Both the position numbers and the translations under genes were made by a program. From the NCBI GenBank assembly GCA_023247935.1, contig JAHFFM010000107.1, positions 1 to 6,750 on the forward strand: DNA of 6,750 bases, in the 5' to 3' direction. How positions within the stretch are numbered: position 1 is the first letter of the stretch; every line of letters starts with the position of its first letter. Below the pieces are notes generated by a model. The model worked only from the letters and a program-made list of their open reading frames with translations. It ran no database searches and was not told the DNA's origin. Positions 1 through 6,750 of the stretch are shown piece after piece. The DNA comes from Candidatus Omnitrophota bacterium (GTDB taxonomy: Bacteria > Omnitrophota > Gorgyraeia > 2-02-FULL-51-18).

Positions 1-3000
1 GATTGTGTTGGTCATCTTCGACAAATTGTACGGCAATTTTTCCTTTTTCCAATGCCTCCACTTCCTGGGTGGTGAGAAACTCCTCTTCTTTTTCTTCCTT
101 AGGCGAGATTTCCCGCAAAACTCCTTTCACTTTGGGCAAAATTCCTTTGATCACCACTTTCCATTTGTCCTTTTGCCCCAAAACCGGTGCCACGATTCCG
201 CCGAGCGGCCTTCCTTTGGCCAAAAGATCATCCACCCTCGTCCAGACGCCGTTTTCGTTTTTTTCGAAAATACCCGTTTTCGCGTAATAAGCGATATCAT
301 CCGCGGGCACCCGGCAAAAAATAATGACGTTTCTATCCGTGTCCCTTGAAATTTCAACCCATTCGGATTCGACTCCTTTTTCGGAGGATTTTTTCTGCCA
401 TGCCTGATAAGCGGCCAAATCCACCGGATCGACGGCCGGCAGACCGGCGACGCTCTTGTATTCCGGGAGGGAAAGGCAATGCCATCCCTTTTCGCGAGAG
501 CTAAATTTATTTTCTCTTTCTTTTTCAAGCGTTTTTAACTTCTCTTCATTGATCATCTCGTTTTTAAATCTCCACTTACCTTTTTCTTCCAAAGACGGGA
601 AAGCCAGGCCATCCAGGCGCGCTCGATGGAAAGCACTCAGCGAAGGCTGTTCCACAAGAAAACCATTTTCGTTCAGCCGCACCAACCCCTGTTCTTCAAG
701 CGCCTTGATTTGATTCTTTGAGACTTTTTTGGCTGCCGCAAAATCCGGCTCTCCGTTGTCTGGGTTCATTGGAATGACAAAGGCATCATTGCTTTTTTCC
801 AATTCTATTTGCTTTTTCAAAAGTTCTGCGTAGGAAATCCTCTTCACCTCTCCGTTCACTCCGTCCGCAGGATCTTTCCAGTTCCAAAACTCGCCGGGAT
901 CTTTCCTGTCAGGCACCGCGAAACCCTCCAATGCCCGGAAAACCGCTGGGATTCCCCCGTCCGGAATCTCAGTCCAAGCCCGCCGTTCTGGGTCCCAGCG
1001 GACACATCCCCAGCTGGCGAGTTTAAAAATCTCGGGATCAGTCAATTCACGCGGAGAATTAGGATTTCCCTTTTCGTCGACGCCCTCACGCAGGACAGGA
1101 GTCTTTTTTGCGGGCTCGGGCTCGCCCCATTTTAATTTTGACATGTTTTCATGAAGCGCTTCCTGATAAAGCCTAAACACAAACCTTTTCCAAAACACGT
1201 CGCCGTTCTTTTTATGCTGGGCTTCGAAACGGTCAACTTCTTCCTTCGTGAATTTCCTGTCGGTCCCGACAAGCCGGAAAAGCGTAGGATCGTTAAAATC
1301 CATCAGGAATACGCCGCTTCGTTTGCTCTGCGCGGGAATATAGTTGTCCGACACCCGGATATACCGTTCTCCAAGCTCATCTTTCATCAACGTGACAAGC
1401 CCGCTCTTCTCCAAAATTTCTAGCTTTTCCTTGGAAACCCGCCGGTAGGTATGAAAACCCGTCTGTGCATTCCAGGTGTGGACAAGATATCCTTCGGCGT
1501 TGACTTCCGGTTCCTTGGAATTAAAATCTTTGCCAGATCTGCTGTTATCTAAAATCGCTCGCCGGAAAACTGACTCATCGGGCACAATGACAACGCGAGC
1601 ATTGTCATTCAAACGAACTAATCCCCGTAAAAATAGATCATAAAGTTTATTAAAAGACACCTTTGCTACTATTTTATCGCTGTCGGGAGCATACACATCG
1701 GTCTGGTATTTCGGCTTGTTGATCACTTCCTTTTCAACCGCTTCAGGGTCCTCTTCGATTTTTTTTAATTGTTCAAAAGTAATGTCTCTGTTTTCATCCC
1801 TCGGAAGAACAGTCCACTTGCCCTGATTGTTCCAGCTGGCCACCGCAAGTCCCATCATCCGCCGAAAAGCATACGGGATATCCTCCTCTTTGGGGCGGAC
1901 CCAAAACCCTCTTTCATTCTTCACGATAAGGCCTGAGTCTAGGAGGTAACGAAAACGCTTCTGATCCACCTGTTCAAAAGTAGTAGCGTTGGTTTTTGGA
2001 TCCATAATATGAATGGTAGCCCCGTGTTGTTTATCATAGGCATTCTTAAACTCAAGCCCGTAAACAATCTGCTCTACCGGAGATAGTGTCGCCAAGCGTT
2101 TTTTCCCTGACAATTCATTGTACACCTCATAAAAACCCTTTGGCTCCTTACGGAAACCACCTTGAGGGGTGCTGATAATATTTTCTATCTCGGTATAACC
2201 GACTACTTTGTCCCCTTTTTCCAGTTTATTTTGATTCTCCTTAAAAAGATCGACGTTGGGGACTTCGGTAGCCACTTCACGTTCTTTTCCGTTGTCGTCA
2301 ACCACCGTCTGAAACACGACAAATTTCCTTAAGGTAAATTTTTTGTTATTCTCGTCGATGTCCCTGACAATATCGATCTTGGTGACTTTATCTGTGACCT
2401 TGAAATCACCGTGAATCCGAATGACCTCCGGCAAATCCCCGGTTTTTAGATGCGTGTAATATTTTTCCCATATCCTTTTTTCAATCTCCCCGTTGTTGAT
2501 ATTTTTTCTCCAATCCCATGGCACACGGACACCCAGATCATAAGGCAGGCCCAAAATCATGTCAGGAGACAAAAGATGATTGCCGGTAACCGTGTCTTTT
2601 AAATACTTCTTGTCGTCGGAAACGGGCATGCTCCAAACGTCCCCCAACGGCACTTTCAAAATCTGATTTAAATGCCGGGGAATATCCAAAGTCATCCGGT
2701 AAATTTCTTTCTGGTACCTCTGTAGGGAGGCCAGCTTTCCTAGTTTTTCACGGGCAATTTTGGCGACTTTTTCATCGCCGGAAACGGCATTTTTTTCGAT
2801 TAAGAGCAAAGCCTTCAGACGTTCTTCGAGATCCGTGCGCAGCCCCTTGTATTCAGCAGCCTTCAGGATACCCAAAGACCCGGCCTGGCTGTCACATTTT
2901 CCAATCATTTCATTCAAAATCCCCGGGACATAAATATTTCCATAAGTAGTTTTCATTAAGCCGTAGAGCGTCACCGCCTGCTCGGCGCGAATACCGTCGG

Positions 3001-6000
3001 AAGCATCGGGATGCTTTTTGATTTCGGCATCCAGGCGCCGCTCGACTTCGGAAAGCGCTTGGCGCTGTTTGGTAAGCATCGTATATTCAAGTGACTGCTC
3101 GGCGGCTTTTTGGGCAAGCTGGCCGCGCTCTCTTTCATTTTCCACATAAAACGCCAGGCCTTCGGCGGTCAGCTGGACTTGACGGATCTCAACCTTTTGG
3201 ACCTGCTTGGCGAATTCCGGCGCACGCAGTTCTTCCATGGCCTTCCGGTGAAGCACGTTACGGAAAATCTCAAAGGTCTCAGGTTTCATCCGTTTGAAAT
3301 AATCACTGAGGCGAACGATGTATTGCCGGACCGCCTCATCCGCTTTTTTTTCCAAATCGCGGTATCTCTTGTCATCACCTTGAAGCTCATGGGAAACCGT
3401 CACAAAAATCCGGTTGGCGGGGACTAAAAGTTGATCGATAACTACATACGGATTCTTATCACCGCCGGAATATGAAATAATTCCGGTCGCCTGAAGAAGC
3501 TTAGGATCAACTTCCGATAGCGGTTGTACGCCCAATCCCTGCAAATCCTTGGCTGTCAATTTTTTCGCGGAAGCTTTTCCTTTGGTTCCAAGCCCCGGCT
3601 GTATCCACCCCAAACCCTCGTTTCTCTTTCCTCTCAAATATACGGTATCCAGATAAAAATCCCTGTCTCCCGGATGAATCCACGCGGGAACGGCTAGAGC
3701 CCCGCCCGATGCTTTTTGTTCCTCCAGGTAAGCCTTTAGATGGGCGAAGCGGGACTCAAGCCCAAGCGCTTTCATCAACTCTTCAGAACCCGCTTTCTCC
3801 AAAAAATCAGGAGAAAAACTTTTGAAAGTGGGGTTTATTTTTTGCAGTTTCATGTCAATGAGATCCACCGCTTGCTTTGCGCGCATCCATTGGATGTAAA
3901 GTTCTTTAAAAGCAATTTTTTCGGTACCGAAATTAATCGAGATTTCTTTTTCGGATTTTTTTTCAATTTTTTTTGCAACTATCGGCGGAGGTGCCTGCGA
4001 ATGAAGCTTGTTGGCAAAATCGGGCAGGCCCGTTCCTAAAAAACCAACAGCGCTGAGGCCACCCATATATCCTAGTTTTGATTGCACAGATTCAAAATCG
4101 GTATCTTCCCCCTCCCCCTTTGTCAGAAAAAGCCACATAAGCGTCAACGCCGAAAAAAAGAATAGAGCGCCAAAACCTATCAATAGTTGACCGCTTAAAT
4201 AGAGAAAAATCAGCGAAAAAACAACCGGGATCGCCACCAGAAATATTTTTCTGGCGACCGATGGAACGGGAGAAACGGGGATGATCGGCGGTAAAACAGG
4301 CGGGGTTTTCAAACTAGAAAGGTCATGGGATTCCAACTGCGCGTTGATTGCCCTTATTTTTTCATGCGTCCTGGATAAAGTATTGTCCAGCTTTTCTGTT
4401 TCATGAAAAACAATCCAGCGGCCCAAATCCAAATCGTCCGGAAATAACCCTATCTTCAAATAGGCTGCCTCAAAAAACGCGTCCATCTTTTTGACTTCAA
4501 GCTCTATTTGAAACCTTTTCTTTCTGAGAAGGTCAATTACTTTTCGTGCTTTTTTTATTCCTGAAAATTCTGATTTGATTTCTTGGATGGACCGGTTAAT
4601 TTCTCTGATTTCTATTTTCAAATCATGGCGCCTTTGATTTTGCCGAATAAGTTGTGCGCGTAAAATCCAAAACTGCCTCGCTTGGTCGACCGCCAGAATC
4701 TTCCACCCTTCCAAGCGTTCCAAATCTTCGGACAGCTCTTTTAAATTTTCCGTGTCCGTTGAAAAATAAGCGTCTTTTCCAGATAGCGCTCTTTGGATAA
4801 CACGGTTAACATTAGAAATTTCCTTCTTCGTTTCTTGAAGATAAGAAATTTCTGTGCTTAAAACACTTAAAAGAAGATCCCTTTCATTTCCTTTGGAGCT
4901 TTTTTTGTATTTTCGTGAAAGTTTTTTTAGTGAACGGATTTTTAAACTCAGGCTATCCAAATCTAAAATATTTTCAGAATGCTTTTCTTTCAGATATGTA
5001 TATTCAGCGGGTTTCTTAGAAATAGTTGCCGAACGACCATCTGTAACGGCTGCTGTGGCAACATCTGGAAGCGGCAAGACTTCCGGAGCCGGGCGCAGCC
5101 AAATCAACCCCGTGCCAACCAAAGCGAAAGTAACGGATAGCGGAGTAAAGCCGACGACAAAAAAAACACCCGGTAATAAAATCAATGTGCCGACTAGAGC
5201 CGGCAGGATGTGGTTCCAAAAATCGGCCTTACCAACAGCCAGGCGGGCGCCCTCCTGAATCATCGCTTGGGCATTGATAAGCGCCAGTAACTGGAAAACC
5301 TTTTTATCGGGGATTTGCTTCGCTTCGTAAAACAGACGCTCTCTTTTTTCCAGTAGCCCCTGTGCCTCAGGAGAAACTAAGGGGTCAAAAACTAAGGGGT
5401 CAAATCTCTTCTTGACTATATCTTCCGATAAAGCCAGCCGGGCGCCGGCGGTAGCACTCATTCTATTATTTTTCTCATAAAGATGGACCGTCCGATCATC
5501 CGCTGAGCCTCTGTCATCAACATTCAAAATATAGTAAAATCTAGCTTTCATTTTATCGGAAATGGGAGGCGCCAACTCCAGAACCCTGGCTGCCGCATCT
5601 TCTGGTCTCAACCTCTGATCGGTAATTGCTCTACCAATGAATCGTCTCCGGATCTCTTCTGGATCGGCATCCAGATAAATAAACTTAGCAACTGAGAAAA
5701 TTGGGCGGAAAATAGGCAGCTGTGCAGGGCTTCCGACGATTAAAACCGGTGTATTTTTTTTGATAGTGACAAAATGGCTCACACCATCCGGAGCTTGTAG
5801 AGAAAAATTCAGCGTACGCCCTTCTTTCAATCCTTTCGCTAAAATCTTCATTTGATGCTGGATCAAGCGTATTTTTTTACCGTCAAAAATTAATAGACCG
5901 GATAAGCGCTTCAAATACGGAGTCCAAGACGGAAAACGCTCTCTCAGCTTCATCGCCTGTCTGAGTATGAATCTCGACCATCCGGGAGTATTCTGCCAAT

Positions 6001-6750
6001 CCTCCCTCTTCAACCAATCCGCTTCAATCAATGCCGGAGACTCGCCCGCGCTTAAAACGTGCATCGCTTTATTGACAATACTCGTTTTGCCAACACCCGG
6101 CGCGCCCGAAAAAATAACGATAGGGTTCGAGTGCATTTTTTCCCGCACGCGTGCGGGATCAAAAATATACTTAATCGCCTCTTCCGCGCTGCCGCTCACT
6201 ACCAGATGATGGGAGGGGTATTCACGGCTGCCTGCCAACCGGGCGCCTACCAATTTCGGCAATTCTCTTTGGACTGTGTCAAAAATATAATTTAAAATTC
6301 TTACCTTTTGATCTCTAGTGGGCGGTGAATTGCCCTTCACAGAATAAAATGATTCTCCGTCTTTCAAAATAGTTGTTTCGATGATATGGTTAATTCTCTT
6401 GGGAGACATGCGTTCAATTTGAAGCTGATAAACGATGCTATCCATAATCCAAAATTGGAAATGCGAAAACCATTGACGGCCTTTGGTTATCTCTTCTATT
6501 TTCGCTTTTGATTCATAGTCCTTTTTTAATTGGCCGACGTTGATATGCATGAAAGGTAACCGGTCCAAAAATTCAAAAAATTTCAAAAAAATAGTCTTTA
6601 GGGTTCCAAGGGGCCGGTGCCAAAAATGAGTCTCATGGCCAGTCAGGAGATCAGCTACCAGGCTCTGATGGATAATTTCAAGTCTATTCCTCAGAGGGAT
6701 ATCCGGTGTTTTTATTTCATGGTTGGATTCAAGGTATTTTTGGATATTTT
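1..6750 (-). CDS. Internal part of a giant multidomain membrane protein (both ends outside the window)
   Basis: One minus-strand frame stays open across the whole window: complete codons run from 6748 down to 2 (2,249 residues), with no stop. The translation reads as a real protein throughout, with a Walker A motif, two transmembrane hairpins, long charged helical segments and a recurring C-terminal motif. By chance such a frame would hit a stop every few tens of codons. Order: helical N-terminal part, uridine-kinase-like P-loop domain, transmembrane hairpin, coiled coil, proline-rich linker, second hairpin, helical region, repeats. In-frame methionines at 1142-1144 and 5459-5461 lack a convincing ribosome-binding site, and the frame is open upstream of both, so I do not call a start there. 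I do not recognise the full protein. A membrane-anchored scaffold is the simplest guess. Several genes fused by sequencing error is possible but unlikely, since no shift of frame is seen anywhere. Confidence 0.93.
2..145 (-). other. Charged stretch after repeat copy 6, continuing past the window edge
   Basis: Residues about 2202-2249. A basic, valine-rich segment (GILPKVKGVLREISP) gives way to an acidic run (KEEKEEEFLTTQEVEALEKG) and the strand IAVQFVEDD. It occupies the place of the helical linkers seen after copies 4 and 5. The reading frame is still open at the window edge, so the C-terminus lies beyond. Confidence 0.5.
146..361 (-). repeat. Degenerate protein repeat, copy 6
   Basis: Residues 2130-2201. 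The hairpin WVEISRDTDRNVIIFCRVP leads to DIAYYAKTGIFEKNENGVWT, then a glycine-rich helix segment (LAKGRPLGGIVAPV) and the closing KDKWKVVIK. The N-E-N-G-V-W signature is nearly the same as in copies 1 and 5. Confidence 0.6.
560..784 (-). repeat. Degenerate protein repeat, copy 5
   Basis: Residues 1989-2063. The hairpin FVIPMNPDNGEPDFAAAKKV is followed by IKALEEQGLVRLNENGFLV, then SAFHRARLDGLAFPS and GKWRFKN. All elements of copy 1 are present in order, including Q-G-L-V, N-E-N-G, A-F, D-G-L-A and G-K-W. With copy 1 this is the strongest evidence for the repeat. Confidence 0.65.
878..1096 (-). repeat. Degenerate protein repeat, copy 4 (tryptophan-rich)
   Basis: Residues 1885-1957. ELTDPEIFKLASWGCVRWDP matches the helix and G-L-V position, here G-C-V. 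It continues with AWTEIPDGGIPAVFRALEGF, the second helix ending in G-F-A-V, and closes with EFWNWKDP. The spacing of W, A-V-F-R and G-F-A against copy 1 is close. Confidence 0.6.
1322..1501 (-). repeat. Degenerate protein repeat, copy 3
   Basis: Residues 1750-1809. The hairpin YLVHTWNAQTGFHTYRRVS leads to EKLEILEKSGLVTLMKDELG and the strand ERYIRVSDNYIP. It shares the hairpin, the helix and the S-G-L-V signature with copies 1 and 5. The second helix is not clearly kept. A following stretch with SGVFLMDFNDPTLFRLVG may be a remnant. Confidence 0.5.
1547..1708 (-). repeat. Degenerate protein repeat, copy 2 (short)
   Basis: Residues 1681-1734. The hairpin TDVYAPDSDKIVAKVS is followed by LYDLFLRGLVRLNDNARVVI, matching the helix, G-L-V and N-x-N portion of copy 1. 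It then has VFRRAILDN in place of the A-F-R-R helix. The G-L-A and K-W ends are missing, so this copy is truncated or diverged. Confidence 0.5.
1802..2026 (-). repeat. Degenerate protein repeat, copy 1
   Basis: Residues 1575-1649. A beta hairpin (TIHIMDPKTNATTFEQV) leads to a short helix and the signature LLDSGLIVKNERGFWV. Then come a helix YAFRRMMGLAVASW and a closing strand GKWTVLP. This is the most complete copy and serves as the template for the others: hairpin, helix, G-L-V/I, N-x-x-G-x-W, A-F-x-x-hydrophobic-x-G-L-A, K-W. Confidence 0.65.
2027..2701 (-). other. Pre-repeat region, probably with a decayed seventh repeat copy
   Basis: Residues about 1350-1574. The segment around 2470-2580 reads SPDMILGLPYDLGVRVPWDW followed by NNGEIEKRIWEKYY. 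This resembles the end of repeat copy 4 and its following linker, where a W-N-W is followed by N-G-E-V-K-R-I. A later strand pair (KFVVFQTVVDDNGKE, then VATEVPNVDLFKENQNKL) resembles the hairpin-plus-helix opening of the unit. The similarity is weak and I treat it as probable rather than certain. Confidence 0.4.
2702..3421 (-). other. Second long charged helical region
   Basis: Residues about 1110-1349. It is almost entirely helix-forming and heavily charged, for example YRDLEKKADEAVRQYIVRL, QLAQKAAEQSLEYTMLTKQR and ALSEVERRLDAEIKKH, ending with REKLGKLASLQRYQKEI. It is probably a helical bundle or coiled coil. A short break around TTYGNIYVPGILNEMIGKC, containing one of the few cysteines, may be a turn. 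Family unknown. Confidence 0.55.
3422..3904 (-). other. Mixed alpha/beta region of unknown family after the membrane hairpins
   Basis: Residues about 949-1109. It begins with a helix (ELYIQWMRAKQAVDLIDMKL) and continues through segments likely to form strands, such as DRDFYLDTVYLRG. A glycine- and lysine-rich loop (GLGTKGKASAKK) follows, then NPYVVIDQLLVPANRIFVTV. I recognise no catalytic motif. The S-H-E-L just beyond the last strand is not an HExxH metalloprotease site. Confidence 0.45.
4124..4249 (-). other. Transmembrane hairpin 2 (two helices)
   Basis: Residues 834-875: KIFLVAIPVVFSLIFLY, a short polar turn LSGQ, then LLIGFGALFFFSALTLMWLF. Both are long enough to cross a bilayer. A basic pair (R-K) precedes the first helix and T-K-G-E-G-E follows the second, consistent with both ends being cytoplasmic. 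A third, weaker stretch rich in glycine (GYMGGLSAVGFLGTG, 4028-4072) lies just beyond. If it also crossed the membrane, the C-terminal half would end up outside. Confidence 0.8.
4262..4309 (-). other. Proline-rich linker before the second membrane hairpin
   Basis: Residues 814-829 read K-T-P-P-V-L-P-P-I-I-P-V-S-P-V-P, seven prolines in sixteen residues. This is an extended, stiff spacer joining the coiled coil to the membrane. Shorter proline-rich stretches also follow hairpin 1 (RPAPEVLPLPD) and lie beyond hairpin 2 (QAPPPIVAKK). Confidence 0.75.
4313..5041 (-). other. Long charged helical, probable coiled-coil block between the two membrane hairpins
   Basis: Residues about 570-812 are dense in lysine, glutamate, arginine, leucine and isoleucine, with few glycines or prolines. 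Examples are LSTEISYLQETKKEISNVNR, LKIEIREINRSIQEIKSEF and GIKKARKVIDLLRKKRF. Hydrophobic residues fall at spacings of three and four, as in coiled coils. At least three helical segments can be traced, broken near ALSGKDAYFSTDTEN and near the FPDDLDLGRW turn. Such a block usually mediates oligomerisation or spans a distance. No enzymatic motif is seen. Confidence 0.65.
5096..5212 (-). other. Transmembrane hairpin 1 (two helices)
   Basis: Residues 513-551 form a run of nearly 40 mostly hydrophobic residues, including HILPALVGTLILLPGVFFVV and SVTFALVGTGLIWL, with a short polar turn (GFTPLS) between them. This fits two closely packed membrane helices joined by a tight loop. The segment is preceded by a charged amphipathic stretch (GARLAVGKADFW) and followed by WLRPAPE and a proline-rich spacer. 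Both ends would lie on the same side of the membrane. Confidence 0.8.
5374..5403 (-). repeat. Perfect 15-bp tandem duplication, in frame
   Basis: The plus-strand unit aaactaaggggtcaa occurs twice in direct succession (5374-5388 and 5389-5403). In the protein it gives F-D-P-L-V twice, in the linker between the P-loop domain and the first transmembrane hairpin. The duplication length is a multiple of three, so the frame is kept. It looks like a recent replication-slippage event in a tolerant linker. Confidence 0.9.
5576..6121 (-). other. P-loop NTPase domain, uridine kinase/phosphoribulokinase-like, probably degenerate
   Basis: Residues about 210-391. A beta strand IVIF leads into the Walker A loop GAPGVGKTS and a helix. 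The later segment TPVLIVGSPAQL sits where uridine kinases and related enzymes have a strand ending in a conserved V-E-G, followed by an alanine or leucine-rich turn. Next comes FIYLDADPEEIRRRF, then GRAITDQRLRPEDAAARVL, matching the usual order of a strand with D-A-D/D-P, an arginine-rich lid helix and an R-x-x-E-D helix. In that family the domain transfers phosphate from ATP to a nucleoside or similar small alcohol. Here the acidic residue of V-E-G is replaced (V-G-S), so catalysis may be lost while nucleotide binding is kept. The family placement rests on motif order by eye. A different P-loop kinase or a plain ATP-binding regulatory domain remains possible. Confidence 0.6.
6080..6106 (-). 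other. Walker A (P-loop) motif GAPGVGKTS
   Basis: Residues 215-223 read G-A-P-G-V-G-K-T-S, an exact match to the GxxGxGK[S/T] phosphate-binding loop. A hydrophobic strand (IVIFS) precedes it and a helix (IVNKAM) follows, as expected for a functional ATP or GTP-binding loop. The lysine at residue 221 would contact the phosphates. Confidence 0.92.
6122..6748 (-). other. N-terminal helical region preceding the P-loop domain
   Basis: Residues 1-209 of the visible protein. The stretch is mostly predicted helix rich in aromatic and basic residues (for example LKTIFLKFFEFLDRLPF and GRQWFSHFQFWIMDSIVYQL), with polar turns such as KGNSPPTRDQ between them. No signal peptide is visible and none would be expected, because the true N-terminus lies upstream. 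Just before the P-loop domain is a segment with HHLVVSGSAEEAIKYIF. I do not recognise a family. The hydrophobic stretches are interrupted by charged residues, so I do not call them transmembrane. Confidence 0.5.
6141..6158. repeat. 18-bp perfect palindrome inside the coding region
   Basis: The bases tcccgcacgcgtgcggga equal their own reverse complement with no spacer. The palindrome lies just downstream (in the reading direction) of the Walker A loop and encodes the D-P-A-R-V-R-E stretch. It is more GC-rich than its surroundings. With no loop, it is better suited to being a dimeric protein-binding site than a terminator, but it may be chance. Confidence 0.8.

Noticed and set aside
151..528. 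A 125-codon minus-strand frame, and another at 5016-5219
   Set aside because: They are in other frames of the same strand as the giant gene and overlap sequence coding clearly in the main frame (repeat copy 6 and transmembrane hairpin 1).
1142..1144. In-frame ATG before S-K-L-K-W-G, considered as a separate gene start
   Set aside because: The frame is open and protein-like on both sides, no stop precedes it, there is no clear ribosome-binding site, and it lies between repeat copies 3 and 4.
3340..3420. S-H-E-L, considered as part of a zinc protease HExxH site
   Set aside because: The sequence continues Q-G-D-D, with no second histidine at the required position.
4237..4254. A 7-bp stem with a 4-base loop (ccagaaa/tttctgg), considered as a terminator
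   Set aside because: The stem is short and AT-rich, no U-run follows in the minus-strand transcript, and it sits inside the coding sequence of transmembrane hairpin 2.
4854..5258. A 134-codon plus-strand open frame, and the other plus-strand frames of 60-134 codons
   Set aside because: They lie opposite the continuous minus-strand frame. Their translations are low in recognisable motifs and rich in serine, phenylalanine and arginine, as expected of antisense shadows.
6704..6721. H-E-I-K-T-P, resembling the H-box of sensor histidine kinases
   Set aside because: No histidine kinase ATPase domain (N, G1, G2 boxes) follows, and the flanking residues do not continue the H-box helix pattern well, so it is probably a coincidence.

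Overview
The whole window lies inside one very large protein-coding gene on the minus strand. Reading the minus strand in the frame whose plus-strand triplets begin at positions 2, 5, 8 and so on, I translated every line and met no stop codon. This gives 2,249 consecutive sense codons, with neither the true start nor the true stop inside the window. The protein is therefore longer than 2,249 residues (over about 250 kDa). No other gene, RNA gene, intergenic gap, promoter or terminator is supported. Residue numbers used here count from the most N-terminal codon in the window (6746-6748 = residue 1), so residue r starts at base 6751 minus 3r.

Layout from N to C terminus (high to low coordinates): a helical N-terminal stretch (residues 1-209); a P-loop domain with Walker A GAPGVGKTS that resembles the uridine kinase/phosphoribulokinase group (about 210-391); a linker with an in-frame 5-residue duplication; a transmembrane hairpin (513-551); a long charged helical or coiled-coil block (about 570-812); a proline-rich linker (814-829); a second transmembrane hairpin (834-875), perhaps with a further weak hydrophobic segment; a mixed region and a long charged helical region (949-1349); and a C-terminal part (about 1350 to 2249) built largely from a degenerate repeat of which I can see six copies and probably part of a seventh. 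The gene runs on into an acidic stretch at the window edge.

The organism is probably a bacterium, with intermediate base composition by eye. A single gene this long, with a nucleotide-kinase-like domain, membrane hairpins and unfamiliar repeats, recalls the giant genes reported from candidate phyla such as Omnitrophota. That placement is inference from architecture, not from any search.

If the two hydrophobic pairs are true hairpins, the kinase-like domain, the coiled coil and the repeat-rich C-terminus would all lie on one side of the membrane, most simply the cytoplasm. That would make the protein a large membrane-anchored scaffold with a possibly inactive nucleotide-binding head and a binding surface made of repeats. 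The function is unknown.
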